A DNA stretch of 64,000 nucleotides, from assembly GCF_001641755.2 (NCBI RefSeq), contig NZ_LRFG02000001.1, positions 1-64,000 of the forward strand, written 5' to 3'. Below, piece by piece: positions 62,149-64,000 of the stretch; positions within the stretch are counted from its first letter, which is position 1, and each line of letters starts with the position of its first letter. This DNA is from Microbulbifer flavimaris (lineage in GTDB: Bacteria > Pseudomonadota > Gammaproteobacteria > Pseudomonadales > Cellvibrionaceae). Below the pieces are notes generated by a model that did not search any database, was not told the origin of the DNA, and saw only the letters and a list, made by a program, of their open reading frames with translations. Made by a program: the position numbers and the translations under genes.

Positions 62149-63507
62149 TCAGGCGCCAATCAGCCCCTGGCCGCACACGCGAATGGTGTTGCCATTGACG
62201 CCGACAGCGCCCGGTGAGGAGAGAAAGCCGATCAGCTCCGCCACATCCCGGGGCTGGCCGCCCTGTTTGAGTGAGTTGAGCCGCCGGCCCGCCTCGCGGG
62301 TGAAAAACGGCATGGCGTCGGTCATCGCGGTTTCGATAAACCCTGGCGCAACGGCGTTGGCGCAGATTCCCCGCTCTGAAAGTGTCGACCCCAGTGCAGC
62401 GACATACCCTATCAGCGCCGCTTTGGTAGTGGCGTAGTTGGTCTGGCCGAAGTTACCGGCCACTCCGCTCATGGAGGAGAGGTAGACCAGTCGCCCGCAA
62501 TCCCGAATCAATTGTGCGTTCAGAAGCGCTTCGTCGATGGCGATGATGGCCGCCAGGTTGACCTGCATCACCTGCTGCCAGAAGTGTTCTGGCATTTTGC
62601 CCAGTGTCTTGTCGCGGGTAATGCCAGCGTTGTGCACCAGAATATCGAGGCCACCAAAATTCTCCTGGATAAATTTCACCAGTCTTTGCGGTGCATCGCT
62701 CGCAGAGATATCCAGAGCCAGTGGGGTTGCCCCCAGGTCTTTACAAACCCTCTGCAACTCTTCATCAGCGGCGGGAATATCGAGGCCAATTACTGTGGCG
62801 CCTTCCTGATGCAAGCGCCGGGCAGTGGCGAGACCGATACCGCGTGCGGCACCGGTCACCAGGGCGACCTTGCCCGCCAGCAGTTGCTCGCGCGGCAGTA
62901 CCCCCGGTGTCCTGGTTTTGGCCGTCACGGTGATGGTCTGGCCGGAGACATAGGCAGTCTGGGGGCCGCAGAAAAAGCGCAGCACCATGTCCAGCCTGTC
63001 TGCTGCATCGGGAGCCACATAAGCGAGGTTGACGGTGATGCCCCTGGGGCCCAGCTCCTTGCCCAGCGAGCGGCTGAATCCTTCCAATCCGCGGGCAACG
63101 CCGCTGGCGACAACGCTTTCTGCTTGTTCGGGTGGTGGCGCCAGCATCAGGACCCGGCCATTCACGGCAATGCGTCGCACCAGTGGCTGCAACTGTTCAT
63201 AGATAAGCGTGTAGTCCTCCACCGACTGCAGGCCAGTGGCATCTACCACCAGAATTTCCGGGCGCTGCGCTTCCCCGAGCTCGCCAGTCAGCTTGATAGT
63301 GGCACCGGCCTGCTCAAGTGTCGTGCGGACGCTCTCCTGCACATAGCCGCCGCTGCTGGTGGCCAGCACCGCGGTCTTGCCTTGAAAAAGCTCAGCCGTG
63401 TAGGCGCCTTCCTCGCGCAGCAGGGTCACGGGGTTGGGCAACCCCAGAGTTTTGGCCAGCCAGCCGGTCAGGGGGTTGCTGTTTAATTGCTTCAACAGGT
63501 CAGACAT
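62149..63507 (-). CDS. High-molecular-weight 3-oxoacyl-ACP/CoA reductase (HMW-FabG)
   Basis: A 452-residue two-domain short-chain dehydrogenase. The N-terminal half (1-205) is a degenerate Rossmann-like domain; the C-terminal half has the cofactor motif TGAARGIG, NAG in LVHNAGITRDK, and the catalytic Ser and YATTK (Tyr, Lys). This is the FabG4/HMW-FabG type, which reduces 3-ketoacyl-CoA. It lies about 20 bp downstream of a thiolase gene on the same strand, so a beta-oxidation or CoA-thioester role is more likely than primary fatty acid synthesis. Confidence 0.9.
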   Translation of the reverse strand: MSDLLKQLNSNPLTGWLAKTLGLPNPVTLLREEGAYTAELFQGKTAVLATSSGGYVQESVRTTLEQAGATIKLTGELGEAQRPEILVVDATGLQSVEDYTLIYEQLQPLVRRIAVNGRVLMLAPPPEQAESVVASGVARGLEGFSRSLGKELGPRGITVNLAYVAPDAADRLDMVLRFFCGPQTAYVSGQTITVTAKTRTPGVLPREQLLAGKVALVTGAARGIGLATARRLHQEGATVIGLDIPAADEELQRVCKDLGATPLALDISASDAPQRLVKFIQENFGGLDILVHNAGITRDKTLGKMPEHFWQQVMQVNLAAIIAIDEALLNAQLIRDCGRLVYLSSMSGVAGNFGQTNYATTKAALIGYVAALGSTLSERGICANAVAPGFIETAMTDAMPFFTREAGRRLNSLKQGGQPRDVAELIGFLSSPGAVGVNGNTIRVCGQGLIGA

Positions 63508-63529
63508 AAACTGTGATATCGCTTTCTCG

Positions 63530-64000
63530 TTATTTTTCCAGAATGGCGGTTACCGCCTGGCCGCCGGCGGCACACACGGAGATCAGCCCACGGCCGGAGC
63601 CTTTTTCATTGAGTATTTTTGCCAGGGTGCCGACGATACGCCCGCCGGTGGCAGCAAAGGGGTGTCCGGTGGCGATTGAGCTGCCTTTTATATTGAGCCT
63701 GCTGTGGTCGATGCTGCCCAGGGCCTGATCGAGCCCCAGTTTCTCGCGGCAGAATTCATCGGATTCCAGTGCGGCAAGTGTGCACAACACCACTGCGGCA
63801 AAGGCCTCGTGAATCTCGTAGAAATCAAAGTCCTGAAGTGTCAGGCCGCGCTTGGCCAGCATGCGCGGAATGGCATAGGCTCCGCCCATCAGCAGGCCCT
63901 CGCTGCCGTCCACGTAGTCCACGGCCGCAGCTTCCCCCGAAGTGATATACGCGAGAATCGGTAGGTTTCTCGTCTTGGCCCACTCCTCAGTTGCCAGAAG
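63530..64000 (-). CDS. Acetyl-CoA C-acyltransferase (thiolase, FadI-like), C-terminal part
   Basis: The last 156 residues of a thiolase whose 5' end lies beyond the window. Visible are LPILAYITSGEAAAV, the catalytic His in YEIHEAFAAVV, KGSSIATGHPFAATGGR with the second His, and the catalytic Cys in VCAAGGQAVTAIL. The GHPFAATGGR wording is closer to FadI/trifunctional-type thiolases than to PhaA/FadA (GHPLGASG). It precedes HMW-FabG in transcription order. Confidence 0.9.
   Translation of the reverse strand, partial: LLATEEWAKTRNLPILAYITSGEAAAVDYVDGSEGLLMGGAYAIPRMLAKRGLTLQDFDFYEIHEAFAAVVLCTLAALESDEFCREKLGLDQALGSIDHSRLNIKGSSIATGHPFAATGGRIVGTLAKILNEKGSGRGLISVCAAGGQAVTAILEK

Overview
The window looks like chromosome of a marine, polysaccharide-degrading gammaproteobacterium, possibly Microbulbifer or a close relative. 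That is an inference from gene content and order: secreted GH18 chitinase with PKD-like and chitin-binding modules, S46 peptidase, rhombosortase, the pilA/pilBCD-coaE-yacG and argJ-mutT neighbourhoods, and the sdhCDAB-sucAB-lpd-sucCD block. No rRNA, tRNA, CRISPR array, prophage or classical insertion sequence was recognised.

Layout. 0-3.4 kb: a 132-bp tandem palindrome array, argJ, a 43-aa membrane protein, mutT, and a second (134/135-bp) array. 3.4-11.7 kb: yacG, coaE and pilD-pilC-pilB on the minus strand; divergent pilA, a Wzy_C-type ligase and a second pilin on the plus strand. 11.7-18.1 kb: an SOS mutagenesis set (imuA, imuB, dnaE2, minus strand) behind two LexA-type boxes, interrupted by a small GIY-YIG nuclease gene and palindromic elements. 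18.5-25.6 kb: dcd, an HI0933-family flavoprotein, a 99-bp tandem array, an S46 peptidase, two glycine-zipper lipoproteins, DUF3820 and ChaB genes. 25.6-29.2 kb: a candidate small RNA and the chitinase behind two palindromic operators. 29.2-42.5 kb: gltA divergent from sdhCDAB-sucAB-lpd-sucCD. 42.5-51.5 kb: VOC protein, TVP38/FAD oxidoreductase pair, divergent mltF/purL. 51.7-64 kb: Tat-type carbonic anhydrase, DUF1801, TfoX-N, archease-rtcB, aldo/keto reductase, rhombosortase, SLATT membrane protein with a coupled small ORF, LprI-MliC protein, SLC13-type transporter, DksA-like zinc finger, PphA-like phosphatase, HMW-FabG and a truncated thiolase.

Functional units. gltA, sdh, suc and lpd encode citrate synthase plus the 2-oxoglutarate-to-fumarate arm of the TCA cycle. 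PilB/C/D assemble and process the two pilins, and the ligase between the pilin genes suggests pilin glycosylation. ImuA/ImuB/DnaE2 form the damage-inducible translesion system. Archease activates RtcB for RNA ligation.

The most unusual feature is a family of roughly 28-bp palindromic elements (8-bp stem, GCAG or CTGC loop, CGTC on one flank, CCAG on the other). They occur singly, as inverted pairs, and as three tandem arrays of different period. One inverted pair brackets the GIY-YIG gene, and two copies lie in-frame inside dnaE2, read in different frames. I saw none in the last 42 kb.
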